NCBI GenBank assembly: GCA_025504975.1 | Contig: JANUWI010000006.1 | Span: 868,001 to 932,000, forward strand | Origin: Plenodomus lindquistii | Taxonomy: Eukaryota; Ascomycota; Dothideomycetes; Pleosporales; Leptosphaeriaceae | DNA: 64,000 bases | Direction: 5' to 3' | In this document: positions 35,646 through 44,820 of the stretch, in pieces | How the letters are laid out: each line of letters starts with the position of its first letter | Numbering within the stretch: the first letter of the stretch is position 1 | Notes under the pieces: model-generated | Database searches by the model: none | Told to the model about the DNA's origin: nothing | What the model saw: the letters and a program-made list of their open reading frames with translations, nothing else | Position numbers and translations under genes: made by a program

Positions 35646-37372
35646 TCACTCTCTTAGAGTGACATCAACCCACATGTCCCTAATCTCCCACAACCCCAAA
35701 CTGTTGAATGTCTTCCACGGCACCGCAGGATCCGAAAGTCCCAAATCGAAATACCTCAACAACTCAAATACGGCCTTGTAAATCTCAATGAGCGCGATAT
35801 TCCTGCCCAGACAAACCCACCTGCCATATCCAAAGACCATGTCATTAGTCTTGGTCATGCGTGCAAGGCGTTCTGCGTTTTCCGGAATGGATGTATCGAG
35901 GAACCAGCGCTCAGGGCGGAAGATATGTGCGTCGGGGCCGTACAGAGCGCGATTGTTGCGGTGCATGGTCCAGCCTGAGTACCCGATGAGCGTGCCACCA
36001 GGGATATGGTACTCTGTACCGTCAATAGTAACGACGTCGCCTTCCGAGGGGGTGACGCGGGAGAAGAGGTTCACGACTGGTGGGTGCACACGGAGGGCCT
36101 CCCTGATGACGGCGCCGAGGTAGGGAAGTTGACGGGCTGCTTTATCCGGGATGATGCCTGAGCCTGCGACGCCTGATTTGACGGATGAGTCAATCTCGGA
36201 TTGGAGGTTGGCATATACGCGGGGATGAGACATGATGTATAGCAGGATAGTGCGGATCGCCGCTGCGGTAGTATCGGAACCTGCGATAATTTGTTCGAAC
36301 GCTTCTTGGACTGGTATACATGTTAGTATTCGCTGTCAGAAGCAACGAGGTGCACGTACAAAGATCGTCACCAGCCACCCCGTTCCTCACGAATGAAGCC
36401 AGCATATCGGATTTCTCAGACGTAGACTTCATCCTTCTCGTATCAACAATCTTTCTCGCCTCAGCCATCATCCTTCCATATCCAGAGGCGTCCTTTTCAG
36501 AAGGACTGATAGCGGGCCCGATGATCGAGGTGTCTTTCATCCATGCTATTCCAAGAGCGAAAGCAGTGTTACCAATCTTGAGTCCTTCCTCACAGGACAG
36601 CAGATAGTCTTTGATATCTTCATCCGCCTTGAGATCGCCGAATGGCTCGCCAAGACCGATGTGACTGATTACATCAAGAGTAAAGTAGGGTATTTTCTTT
36701 GCCAAGTCCATGGGCGTTGATGATGCTGTCAGGGTCTTTGAAGAAGCATATTTGCGGACCAGTGTAATCAGTTCTGCTACATGCTCGTCTATGGAGGGTT
36801 CCAGTGTTGGATTCTCTTTGCCAGAGTACTGCTCATGGTCAGCTGCATGGTAACATTGCCTATAACGCCACTTTCGCCTCTCAGGTGTCTTGACTGGGAT
36901 GCTGACGGGGGTACTCACTCCAGCCGCCATCTTCTTGCGTCTGGCGTCATGGCTGGCATTGTCACAATCAGTGAACACATTGTCTTTGCCTGGCTCAAAC
37001 CTGGCTGCATGATAGTACCACGGCGAGCGCGTATATGGCGAGCGAACTGCATTGATCTTGGCCCAGAAGTCTGGATCTGAGGTTACCAGGTGGTTGGGGG
37101 CAATGCGTGCAATGGGACCTTCAGGATTAATCGATGCTTGCATACGTCCATGAAGTCGACGCACCATATTTCTCACACACATCGCCATAGTATTCATGAG
37201 ATCTTCCGCTCGCCACGGCTTTCGAGTGCCATATCCATGAGATGCCTGTCGTGCGAGGACCCTTGAAATGTCTCAAGCGCCAATATTCGCGCGCGCGACC
37301 AACGACCAGGTATGCAGCAAGGAGAGTGAGGATTGGGAATAGCTGAAGCGGTACGCCAGTTAGAGACAACAT
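35646..37372 (-). CDS. Cytochrome P450 monooxygenase
   Basis: This is a haem-thiolate monooxygenase, probably ER-anchored, that oxidises an unknown substrate. Exons are complement of 37165-37372, 36919-37118, 36360-36828 and 35646-36310, giving 513 residues. Residues about 5-25 are a membrane anchor (LQLFPILTLLAAYLVVG). The conserved fungal block YGPIARIAPNHLVTSDP follows intron 1. The I-helix reads AGSDTTAAAIRT, the K-helix ExxR is EALR, PERW is present, and the haem-binding loop is FGYGRWVCLGR with Cys459. The 90-bp intron 2 keeps frame if retained, so both forms would be open. The sequence resembles pisatin-demethylase-like fungal P450s; that is recollection. It is divergent from a methyltransferase gene across a region holding a MITE. 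Confidence 0.92.
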
Positions 37373-38587
37373 GGCTTGGAGGAATACGCAGGGCTTACCG
37401 TTCTGAAATCTGATGACAGATACACGACATGAGAGGGCACGGGTTAGCTAGCGGGGCTCTCCGTAAGTTACCTAAGCTCAACACGCTAGGTATTCGAGAC
37501 TAATGGACGCGGGGCAGGGGTCGTATCTAATCCGTATCTATGGATAATAGACGAATGAGTGCTAATTACGAAGCAGCTCGTATTTATTGAGTTACCAAAC
37601 CCATATTCACTGTTCGCTGTAGCTGACACAACGCACTAAGAAAAAAGCTTGGAGTCCTTGGATACTACGTGTATTCTTCAAGAGTAATAGAGATTATTTT
37701 TAAATAATACCTCCGTGCTGTGGTTGTCTCCCTGCTGGTGCATTGACTGAAGCGTTATGCTATTAAGGTGAGATAGAGACATAATAAATAAATACAAGCT
37801 CCTTCGTAATGGACGGAGTTGTTGCTTCTGCATTGCATTGGTTGCAGGTGTTCGCTTAATCGCATTGCCATCCCACGCGGGTCGTTATCGATCTTAACGA
37901 TCCCGCTACACGTTGTCCCGCTCGTTTGCGCGCTCACCAGCAGGCGGTGTGCTTTTCCGGGATTGCAGGAACATTTATCTGATCTAGATCATACATATGG
38001 AGGTGTTGCGCGTCCCTCGCGTTAGCCCAGGCCTGGTTCCAAGGTTTGTATTTGTTACGCGGCTCGATCACCGGTACCGTGGCGCGCCATGGACATCGAA
38101 CCTCCTACACCGATTACATTGGCCCTCTGATGTATAGCTCTGGTAAATCTGTCATTCTTAGGCTCGCAACTCAAGGCCATAGCGCTGGTTCGGTGTCAAA
38201 GACTTGATGTGGTACGAAAAGAAGAAAATGAGGCTGCCCAGGACTTTCCGCATGCGCCCACGACCACGTATTGTCGATGCACGTTGTTAGCGCCATGTAA
38301 GGTAACGTCTTTCTCCCCATGTCATTAGTTCAAGTCCCAAATCAGCCAGGCGCATTAAGGATAGTGCCCGTTGCAGAGAGGCTTGGAGGTCCAGATGCCG
38401 GGCTATTGGAATCACAGCCTGTCACCGGTTTTCGCACACCAAGTGCCGAGACCCTTTATAACCCTCATGTGTCCATTGTACTGTTCATTGCTCACAAGGC
38501 GTGTTGTCGGTTCTCCTGAATTGGGAATAGTTGGTATAGCTTCACGAAAATTTCTAGGCCACTGGACAAATAACCACACTTCTCACA
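37373..38587. other. Divergent P450/methyltransferase intergenic region with MITE
   Basis: These 1.2 kb carry the MITE copy at 37569-37806 and otherwise no gene. The sequence around the element is AT-richer than the flanking genes. A TTTATAA at 38455-38461 lies 130 bp before the methyltransferase ATG. Confidence 0.55.
37567..37808. mobile_element. TA-flanked MITE, copy 1
   Basis: The ends are inverted: the left end CGAAGCAGCTCGTATTTATT is mirrored at the right by AATAAATACAAGCTCCTTCG (one base swap each in GCAGCT/GGAGCT and CTCG/CTTG). TA dinucleotides sit immediately outside at 37567-37568 and 37807-37808, as in Tc1/mariner-type insertions. The body of about 238 bp is AT-rich and has no coding capacity. 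Copy 2 at 39998-40228 shares the ends and several internal blocks (GTGTATTCT, AGTAATAGAGAT, AGCGTTATG) in the same order and orientation. The internally deleted, non-autonomous nature is inferred. Confidence 0.8.
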
Positions 38588-39889
38588 ATGACTACACCAT
38601 GGTCGAAGGATGAACCCACTGCTATGACACCGGCAGTTGCTTCGGAGCCATCTAACGCGGTCACACTGGAAACATTGGAAACCACGACAAATCCCCTGGT
38701 AGCAGCTCCACTTGAACCCGCAGAGGCAGGCCCTTCAACGACGGGCCCTTCAGATGGTCCTTCGGAAGGTCCATCAGCAACCGCACAAGTCATCAATCCA
38801 GTTGTGACGGCTGTATGTCTCATTGTTTCGTTTCAATTCATATTTTGTTCCTCCAAGAAGGGGACTAACATGCGGCAGGGTACCAACACAAGCTCTGACG
38901 AAACAGACTCTGCGTTTGGGGACGATGACAACATTAGCGACACGACTTCGATATCCTCTACCATCTGGAAGCATCGATACGAGAACGGCCGTCGATACCA
39001 TGTTTTCCGAGAAGGCGAGTATTGGGGACCTAACGACGAGGTAGCGTACATGACACTGCCTTCATGCATGTGTGCATGACTAACATCCAACAAGGTACAA
39101 AATGATCAACTAGACATTGCCCATCACATGTTCCTTATCCTCCTAGGCCAAAAACTCCATCTAGCCCCTATAGCGAATCCAAAGCGCATTCTGGACCTTG
39201 GCTGTGGTACTGGAATTTGGTGTATGGATATGGCAGATGAGCATCCTGGTGCGGAGGTTACCGGTCTTGATCTTTCACCAATCCAGCCCTCCTTCACACC
39301 ACCAAACTGCAAATTCGAGATCGATGACGTGACGTCCCCATGGACGTATCCCGCAGCGCATTTCGACTTCATCAACATCCGAAGCCTGTACGGAAGTATA
39401 GCCGACTGGCCAGCCCTCTACGCGCAAGTCTACAACGGCCTCGAGCCTGGAGGTTACTTGCATCAACTGGAGATGAGCATACAGTTCAAGTCGGACGATG
39501 GCACTCTATTGGCGGATCATCCGCTCTCACAATGGTCTGACGTCTTCCACGAGGCGTCCAAGAAGTTTGGAAAATCGTTCTACGAAGTTTGGAATCTTTC
39601 GACGTATATCAGAAACCAAGGCTTCCAAGATGTCGTAGAGAGGGTGTACAAAGTACCGGTTAATGGGTGGCCGGCTGATCCACACATGAAGGAGCTCGGT
39701 CGCTGGAACTTTCTTCACATTACGCAAGGGGCTGAAGGGTGGGGTCTTTTCTTGCTGACAAAAGTCATGGGTTGGACTCCTCTTGAGGCACAGGTCTTTA
39801 TTGCGAAGTTTAGGAATAGTGTCAAGGAGAAGAAGGTACATGCCTACTTCGAAGTCGTAGTTATCCATGCGCGGAAGCCGGGCGCATAG
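38588..39889 (+). CDS. LaeA-like SAM-dependent methyltransferase
   Basis: This is a class I methyltransferase of the large fungal LaeA-like group. Exons are 38588-38812, 38879-39040 and 39095-39889, giving 393 residues. The first 75 residues are a low-complexity Pro/Ser/Thr tail. The block IWKHRYENGRRYHVFREGEY followed by a GPNDE/VQNDQLDIAHHM junction is characteristic of these proteins. The SAM-binding motif is ILDLGCGTGIW (about 161-171), and motif II acidic residues are in VTGLDLSP. Later motifs include FDFINIRSLYGSIADW and LEPGGYLHQLEM. Intron 1 (66 bp) keeps frame if retained; its GTATGT donor, ACTAAC branch and CAG acceptor argue that it is spliced. It is unlikely to be the global regulator LaeA itself. 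It may modify a metabolite made with the divergent P450, which is inference. Confidence 0.88.
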
Positions 39890-40297
39890 TTAGCTGGCAT
39901 GTATGTTTCGCAGAAAACATCAAAGGCATTGAGAGTGTCTTGGTAGATAGCTCCTATGTCATGCTGACAGGAAGGTTAGGTCATGTGTGATGTCGTCTAC
40001 GAAGGAGCTCGTATTCATTGAGTCACCAAAGTCATAAGCACTGTAGTTAACACACTATACTGAAAAATCTACTAGAGGTTATCAGATTATACGTGTATTC
40101 TCTACAAGTAATAGAGATAGTACTATGTTAAGCCTTAGTACTTTTATTGTCTTCGTGCTACTGTATAGGTTTCAGCGTTATGATGTCAACGTGGGATGCT
40201 GATATAATAAATTCTGAGCTCCTTCATATACCATAGGTATGTCGCTAAAGGTGAGGGTGCCCAAGTGTTACGGAACATCCCTGGATCGCTCCAGATC
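39890..40297. other. Intergenic holding MITE copy 2, upstream of the FAR1-domain gene
   Basis: The methyltransferase 3' flank is followed by the MITE. Only about 70 bp separate the MITE right end from the first ATG of the next gene. Confidence 0.6.
39998..40228. mobile_element. TA-flanked MITE, copy 2
   Basis: The left end CGAAGGAGCTC is mirrored at the right by GAGCTCCTTCA; the last base differs from a perfect inverted repeat. TA lies outside both ends (39998-39999 and 40227-40228). The 227-bp AT-rich body is non-coding. It aligns with copy 1 at both ends and in internal blocks, with many T/C differences. Confidence 0.82.
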
Positions 40298-41728
40298 ATG
40301 ACGGCCAAATTCCGCAAACACCTGGAACACCCGATCGAAACTCGCAACCCTGTTGCATCCCACCAAGCAGGGCAGCATGCCTTGAACGTTCGTTTTGTTC
40401 ACGATGATCTCAGCTACGGCGCGGTCGGCCACCAGACAGACGAACAGCATGACCTTGCGGAGCGCCCTGGCACGAGAGGGCAAGATATACAGAGTGGACC
40501 TCACGCTCTGCAGCACGCCTCAACCGCCGCGCAAAGCATCGACGGGCACAATGATGCACCCTTAAGCTCGCCTGTTATGGCGCAATACACATCCTCGACG
40601 ACCGGGAACGGGAACGAAGCACCCCCGCCTGGAGAGTTTGATATGCTACCACCTCCACCATCCACGCACGCATCATGGCAAGCGCTTCACGACTTTGCGC
40701 AATCGCACGCTGCAGCTCACGGCTATGCGCTCTCCATCAACACCACCGCAAAGAACCGCTCGCGCATCAAGCTTGCCTGCGTCTGCTATGGCCAGCCCAA
40801 GAACACACACAAACTCACCGCCGAGACCAGAGTCCGGAAGAACCGGGTCAGCTACAAGACCGGTTGCAAGATGTGGGTAGATGGCAAGAAGCAAGACAAT
40901 GGTACGTGGGTATTGCGTATTGGTGAGACACAGCACAACCACCGCGGCAGGGCGAGTGAGGACTGGGCTGTACAGCGAAAGAGAACGTGGGGAGTCGTGG
41001 GCGGGCGCGTTGGCGTTGGCGGCGTGACTGCGATGGAGGAGGCCAGCCAAATCAGCCCGACTACCAAGGAAACGCTGGAGACGGCAGCAACAGCGCCCAA
41101 CGACGTCGAGCTGCGTCCAATGGCCCTACACAAGCTCGAGCGCGGCGGTCTGATATGGAAAATCGTTGAGCAGGAGATGCTGCGCAAAGGCGAGCCAGGC
41201 CAGGGTCGTGATCGAGGCGTAGGTCGTACTGTGGAAGTGCTTCAAGCGCGACTCCCAGGGATCCGCATCTTCAAGCGCGATGTGTATAACATACGTGCTC
41301 AAATCAGGAAGGTGAGGAAGGCGGCGGGCCAACAGCTAGGCGAGGGTCTGGATGACAGCGAGCCTGACGATGGAGGAGAGGACGAAGCTGATGAGGGCGA
41401 CATGGACGAAGAACCATCGACAATACAGGCTACGAAAGCGTCTCATTATGATGATCAGCAATCTCAGACTTACCCGGCGACGTTGCAACAAATCGATCCC
41501 TCGCTCACAATCCCAAACGAGAGCCGTACGCAAAGGCTACCTACCTCAGCTCTTACTCAGAGCGAGGCGTATGAGCTGGAGCAGCTACGGCGAGAGAACG
41601 CAGAGTTGAGGCGGCTGCTAAGTGAGAAGACGGACGAAGTGAAGAAGAAGAGCATAGAGATTGCTAGTCTACGAACACAGACCGACTATTTGACACTGAT
41701 GAGCATGACTGATGGGAGAGCACGGTAA
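40298..41728 (+). CDS. FAR1-type DNA-binding-domain protein, no transposase
   Basis: This is a single exon of 476 residues from ATG 40298; a later in-frame ATG at 40577 would give 383. Residues about 126-222 match the FAR1 (WRKY-GCM1 fold) DNA-binding domain found at the N-terminus of MULE transposases. They start SWQALHDFAQSHAAAHGYAL, then the zinc ligands in LACVCYG and YKTGCKMWV, a WVLRIGE strand and the terminal HNH. A segment reading FKRDVYNIRAQIRKVRKA (about 340-360) resembles the linker that precedes the catalytic domain in MULE proteins. No DDE transposase domain follows. Instead there is an acidic run (about 355-390) and a C-terminal leucine-zipper-like coiled coil (about 423-470, AYELEQLRRENAELRRLLSE). 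This looks like a transcription factor derived from a transposase N-terminus. Confidence 0.78.
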   Translation: MTAKFRKHLEHPIETRNPVASHQAGQHALNVRFVHDDLSYGAVGHQTDEQHDLAERPGTRGQDIQSGPHALQHASTAAQSIDGHNDAPLSSPVMAQYTSSTTGNGNEAPPPGEFDMLPPPPSTHASWQALHDFAQSHAAAHGYALSINTTAKNRSRIKLACVCYGQPKNTHKLTAETRVRKNRVSYKTGCKMWVDGKKQDNGTWVLRIGETQHNHRGRASEDWAVQRKRTWGVVGGRVGVGGVTAMEEASQISPTTKETLETAATAPNDVELRPMALHKLERGGLIWKIVEQEMLRKGEPGQGRDRGVGRTVEVLQARLPGIRIFKRDVYNIRAQIRKVRKAAGQQLGEGLDDSEPDDGGEDEADEGDMDEEPSTIQATKASHYDDQQSQTYPATLQQIDPSLTIPNESRTQRLPTSALTQSEAYELEQLRRENAELRRLLSEKTDEVKKKSIEIASLRTQTDYLTLMSMTDGRAR

Positions 41729-42468
41729 GACCGCAAGGGAATTTTATCGTCTATGGCATGCACGGTCAGCATCGTCGCACGCAAGGCTTATGCAACAGCT
41801 GATGCAGGTGTATTCAGCTGAGAGAGATAGCGATGCTGAACATCAGTAAGCAAGCAACATGAAAGCGCATTTTAGGCCAGTTTCATGTTGAATCGTGGGT
41901 GACTCCAGATGTCCATCCTAGTAATAGCCGCGTAGTTGCTCGAGCGCTGCAACATAGCTTGAATAAGTGATCATGGAGGGTCGATCTGTGTGTGCAAAGC
42001 GCGCCTGTAATTTCAGCGGATTGCACTTACATCCTGATGTACGGCGTAAAGATCCGAAGCAACCTATGTATCTAACTTTTACTACACTTTCACTACATGA
42101 CTTTGTGGAGATGCGACAGCTAGCAAGCGTGTGTGCGCATTGAATGAATGTTTGGTGCCAAGTCGATGCTGTGAGAATCTTAGCGGGATCCAGCCACAAC
42201 CCAGATCCGGCCCGTCAGTTAGGTGGATAGTCCAGGGTGGGCCTTTGCTGACTCCGTTCACCTTCGTCACCGTCCCCACATCCCACCTGTCGACCCCCCC
42301 ACCGCTCAGAGCGCATTCAAGTGCACCTGCCGTATTCTTGTTCCACGCCCTTCCTTTCTCAACCACCGAAAACTTTGGCGCATATAAAGTTGCGCAGTCT
42401 TCATATTACCTTTTCCGGACTCACGCAGCTCAAACCTTCGCTAGACACGGCTCCCAACAACCGCCACC
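41729..42468. other. Intergenic, E2 promoter region
   Basis: No gene is seen. A TATAAAG at 42383-42389 lies 86 bp before the E2 start codon. Confidence 0.5.
42383..42389 (+). promoter_or_regulatory. TATA box of the class I E2 gene
   Basis: TATAAAG stands 86 bp before the ATG at 42469 in a plausible core-promoter position. Confidence 0.5.
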
Positions 42469-43051
42469 ATGAGCACAGGAGCAAAGAAGCGCATCATGAA
42501 GGTCGGTTTTTTCTTGGGACGTGGCTTCAAGCGCACGACTGACGATATGAGCAGGAGTATGGCGAGTGCATGAGCGACACGCCTACGGGCATGAAGATCA
42601 ACTTTGACGAGAAGAACATGACCAAATGGGAAGTTCTGATGGATGGACCCGAGCAGTCGACCTACGCGGTATGTTTGAGTCACGGTACGCCACACGACAG
42701 GGAAGACGGCATTACTAACGCGGCTGTCAAATATAGGGCGGTCATTTCAAGCTCGAAATCACTTTCCCGACTGATTACCCTTTCAAGCCACCGGTCGTAA
42801 GCTTCCGCACCAAAATCTACCACCCCAACGTGAGCAACGACGACAAGGGCTCCATGTGTTTGGGACTGCTGCGTCCAGAGGAGTGGAAACCGCCGAACAA
42901 GGTCGTCTCTGTGCTCCGCCTTATCCAGACACTACTCATCGAGCCTAACCCGGACGACGCTATCGAGCCATCCATCGCCAACGAGTACCGCGAGAACCGC
43001 AAGGAGTTTGAGAAGAATGCAAAGGACTGGGTCAAGCGTTATGCGAAGTGA
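42469..43051 (+). CDS. Class I E2 ubiquitin-conjugating enzyme, UBE2L3/Ubc4-like
   Basis: The enzyme carries ubiquitin (or a ubiquitin-like protein) as a thioester and passes it on with an E3. Exons are 42469-42501, 42555-42668 and 42737-43051, giving 153 residues, a bare UBC fold without extensions. The HPN motif is YHPNV (78-80) and the catalytic cysteine is Cys90 in GSMCLGLLRPEEW. The PEEWKPPNK insertion after the cysteine recalls UBE2L3 (UbcH7), while TLLIEPNPDDAIEP keeps the acidic loop of Ubc4/UBE2D. It lacks an N-terminal Nedd8-E2 type extension, so Ubc12 is unlikely. The exact orthologue is uncertain. Confidence 0.88.
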
Positions 43052-43876
43052 GGATGTGGGATTGGCAATAGATTGAGGCGGAATCAATCGGATAGGAACG
43101 CGCGTATTCGATGAATACATGGTTGCATTTTGGGCGTCGGGCGAATACTGCATAGGGCTGGGATCATGACTGGGACGAAAGGCAGAGGCAATATGCATAC
43201 ATATACTAGTAGTAGGTTGCGATCAAGATGCAAGAGTGCTTGCGGACCGTTCGAGTCGGGGTTATCTAGATGTGTACGAAGCCTCGTCCTGGGGTAAGGA
43301 TGACAGCTTGATAAGGCGCTAAATGAGATGAAAGTGAATGTTATGTCGTCATGGCCAATCTCCGTTGCCGGTGTTGGCGAGGTGGATCGCGTAGTGAGAC
43401 AAGGGGTGGAAGGTTGATTTGTTCGAGAAGAGGACGGGTGCGCATGGAATCCCCGGCTCGCTAATGAGGCATGTTGGCGCGGGCAAGATGTTCTGGCGGC
43501 TCATTTGAGCACGAGCTCGTGCAAGGTCGTTGGACTTGTCAAGTCAGCAGATGCAGCCTGCGGGTTTACTGCAAAGGTGCAAAAAGTATGCATGCAGCAA
43601 GGAGGTGCGTGGACAGTGCTTCCGGTCGTCTCGAAGCGAGTCAGCTGGCTGACAGCGTTGGTTTTTTTGCTGAGCGCTGGCGCTACACCTGCAACAAGCA
43701 AAGTGGGTGGTGGTGGGATCAGCAGCGGGAGCCCCCTGAGAGAGGGCCGCATTCCCAGCACATTCAATCATTTGCACGGTATTATTGCATGCCATGTTTG
43801 TGGGTGGACATTTACTCCAATGCGGGCGGAGATGTGCACCGCCCGTCCGGCGGTGCAAATGGCATTCTTTTCATAT

Positions 43877-44109
43877 ACATGTGTAGTACAGAATCTTTGC
43901 ACGTCGGTTCGCACCCCTGTAGCGCCCGAATAATACACCGTCGCAGCGCTGATTTGGCAGTCAATTCTAGGATACAGTTTCACTGCCCGAATAGGTATAG
44001 CCTTGCTCCAATGAGGTGAGAGATGGGCAAAGAAGTGTACGATTCTGAGTATCGCGGCTGACCAACTAATAGGGGTGCGAACTGACGTGCAAATACTCTG
44101 TATGTACAT
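43877..44109. mobile_element. Short inverted-repeat element, possible second MITE family
   Basis: The left arm (about 43883-43918) and right arm (about 44071-44104) are inverted repeats. The inner 24 bp match at 23 positions: TTTGCACGTC, one variable base, then GTTCGCACCCCT. The match weakens outward. About 150 bp lie between the arms without coding capacity. Its ends are unlike the TA-flanked MITE. No clear target-site duplication could be fixed, so a mobile origin is inferred from the arm length and size. Confidence 0.55.
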
Positions 44110-44714
44110 AGTCTAGAGTAGTGCAACGGCGGCGCCCAAAGCCAGAGGGGCGGCAAGGCCAATAGCAGCATGCGCAGCAGTGATTGGCTGGGTCACGCGT
44201 TCATGTCGCGACAACACCTGGCAGCGGTGGGCAGTGGGCTTGGGGAGGGGGCGCTTATGCAGGCGGTGCCAAATGTGCCGCTGGACGTCAAACCGGAAGT
44301 CTTGTGCAGGCTTGTCAGAGGTGGCAACGCTCCCACCGTCCCGCACACCTGACACGGTTTTGGCGAACGGGGATGGGCTGCCGCTGCTGCTTGGCGTCCC
44401 GGCCGGAGAGTCAGTTGCTCGATGCGCGCCGTCGACGAGTCTTTTGCTGTGACCGCCTCTGCCTGCTGTCATTGAACCGTATACTTGTCCGGAGCCCCTC
44501 GGCACGTCACACACACACTCGTACACTCCTTCTACGCAGCACAGCACAGTATACTCCATTCCACCGCTCGGCTGCTGGGCTCGACGTACATTCACCACTC
44601 GGCGCCCTCACCACGCGTAGCCCTTCGCTCTCCGAGGCCACGGCTTCCGGCACCACCACCACCTCCACCACCACCGCGTTCCTGCCCAGACAGCATACTA
44701 GCGTACCGACGATA

Positions 44715-44768
44715 ATGTCACCGCGAACCACAGCCGCCAGCTTCACCTCCGCCGCTCCGATCGAATGA
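44715..44768 (+). promoter_or_regulatory. Upstream ORF in the RabGAP leader
   Basis: A 17-codon ORF from ATG 44715 ends at TGA 44766-44768. That stop overlaps (ATGA) a second upstream ATG at 44765, whose frame runs past the main start at 44821 to 45292. If the leader includes these ATGs, they would lower translation of the main frame. The transcript start is unknown. Confidence 0.4.
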
Positions 44769-44820
44769 TTGCCCTGTTGCTTCGCTTGAACCCTTCCCCA
44801 CCCGCCTACCTACGCACGCT

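Larger units (their letters stand above)
43052..44820. other. Intergenic with inverted-repeat element and GAP leader
   Basis: No gene is supported in these 1.8 kb. It contains the inverted-repeat element at 43877-44109 and, in the last 110 bp, two upstream ATGs before the RabGAP gene. A 28-bp stretch near 43810 (CTCCAATGCGGGCGGAGATG) loosely resembles one near 44007 (CTCCAATGAGGTGAGAGATG). Confidence 0.55.

Noticed and set aside
36829..36918. Retained intron 2 of the P450 as coding sequence
   Set aside because: The frame stays open, but removal gives the conserved block MAAG joined to YSGKEN, as in related P450s, and splice signals are good.
38330..38350. tRNA T-loop-like GTTCAAGTCCC
   Set aside because: No matching acceptor stem, D-arm or anticodon arm could be placed around it.
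40000..40226. Repeat-induced point mutation as the cause of MITE copy differences
   Set aside because: T/C differences are common, but the copies are shorter than the length usually needed for RIP, and the alignment was made by eye.
43471..44019. 182-codon frame downstream of the E2 gene
   Set aside because: It starts and ends inside repeat-containing intergenic DNA, has no motifs, and competes with frames of similar length on both strands.
44184..44768. 194-codon frame upstream of the RabGAP
   Set aside because: It is low-complexity Thr/Ser/Pro reading of the C-rich leader with no homology signal.
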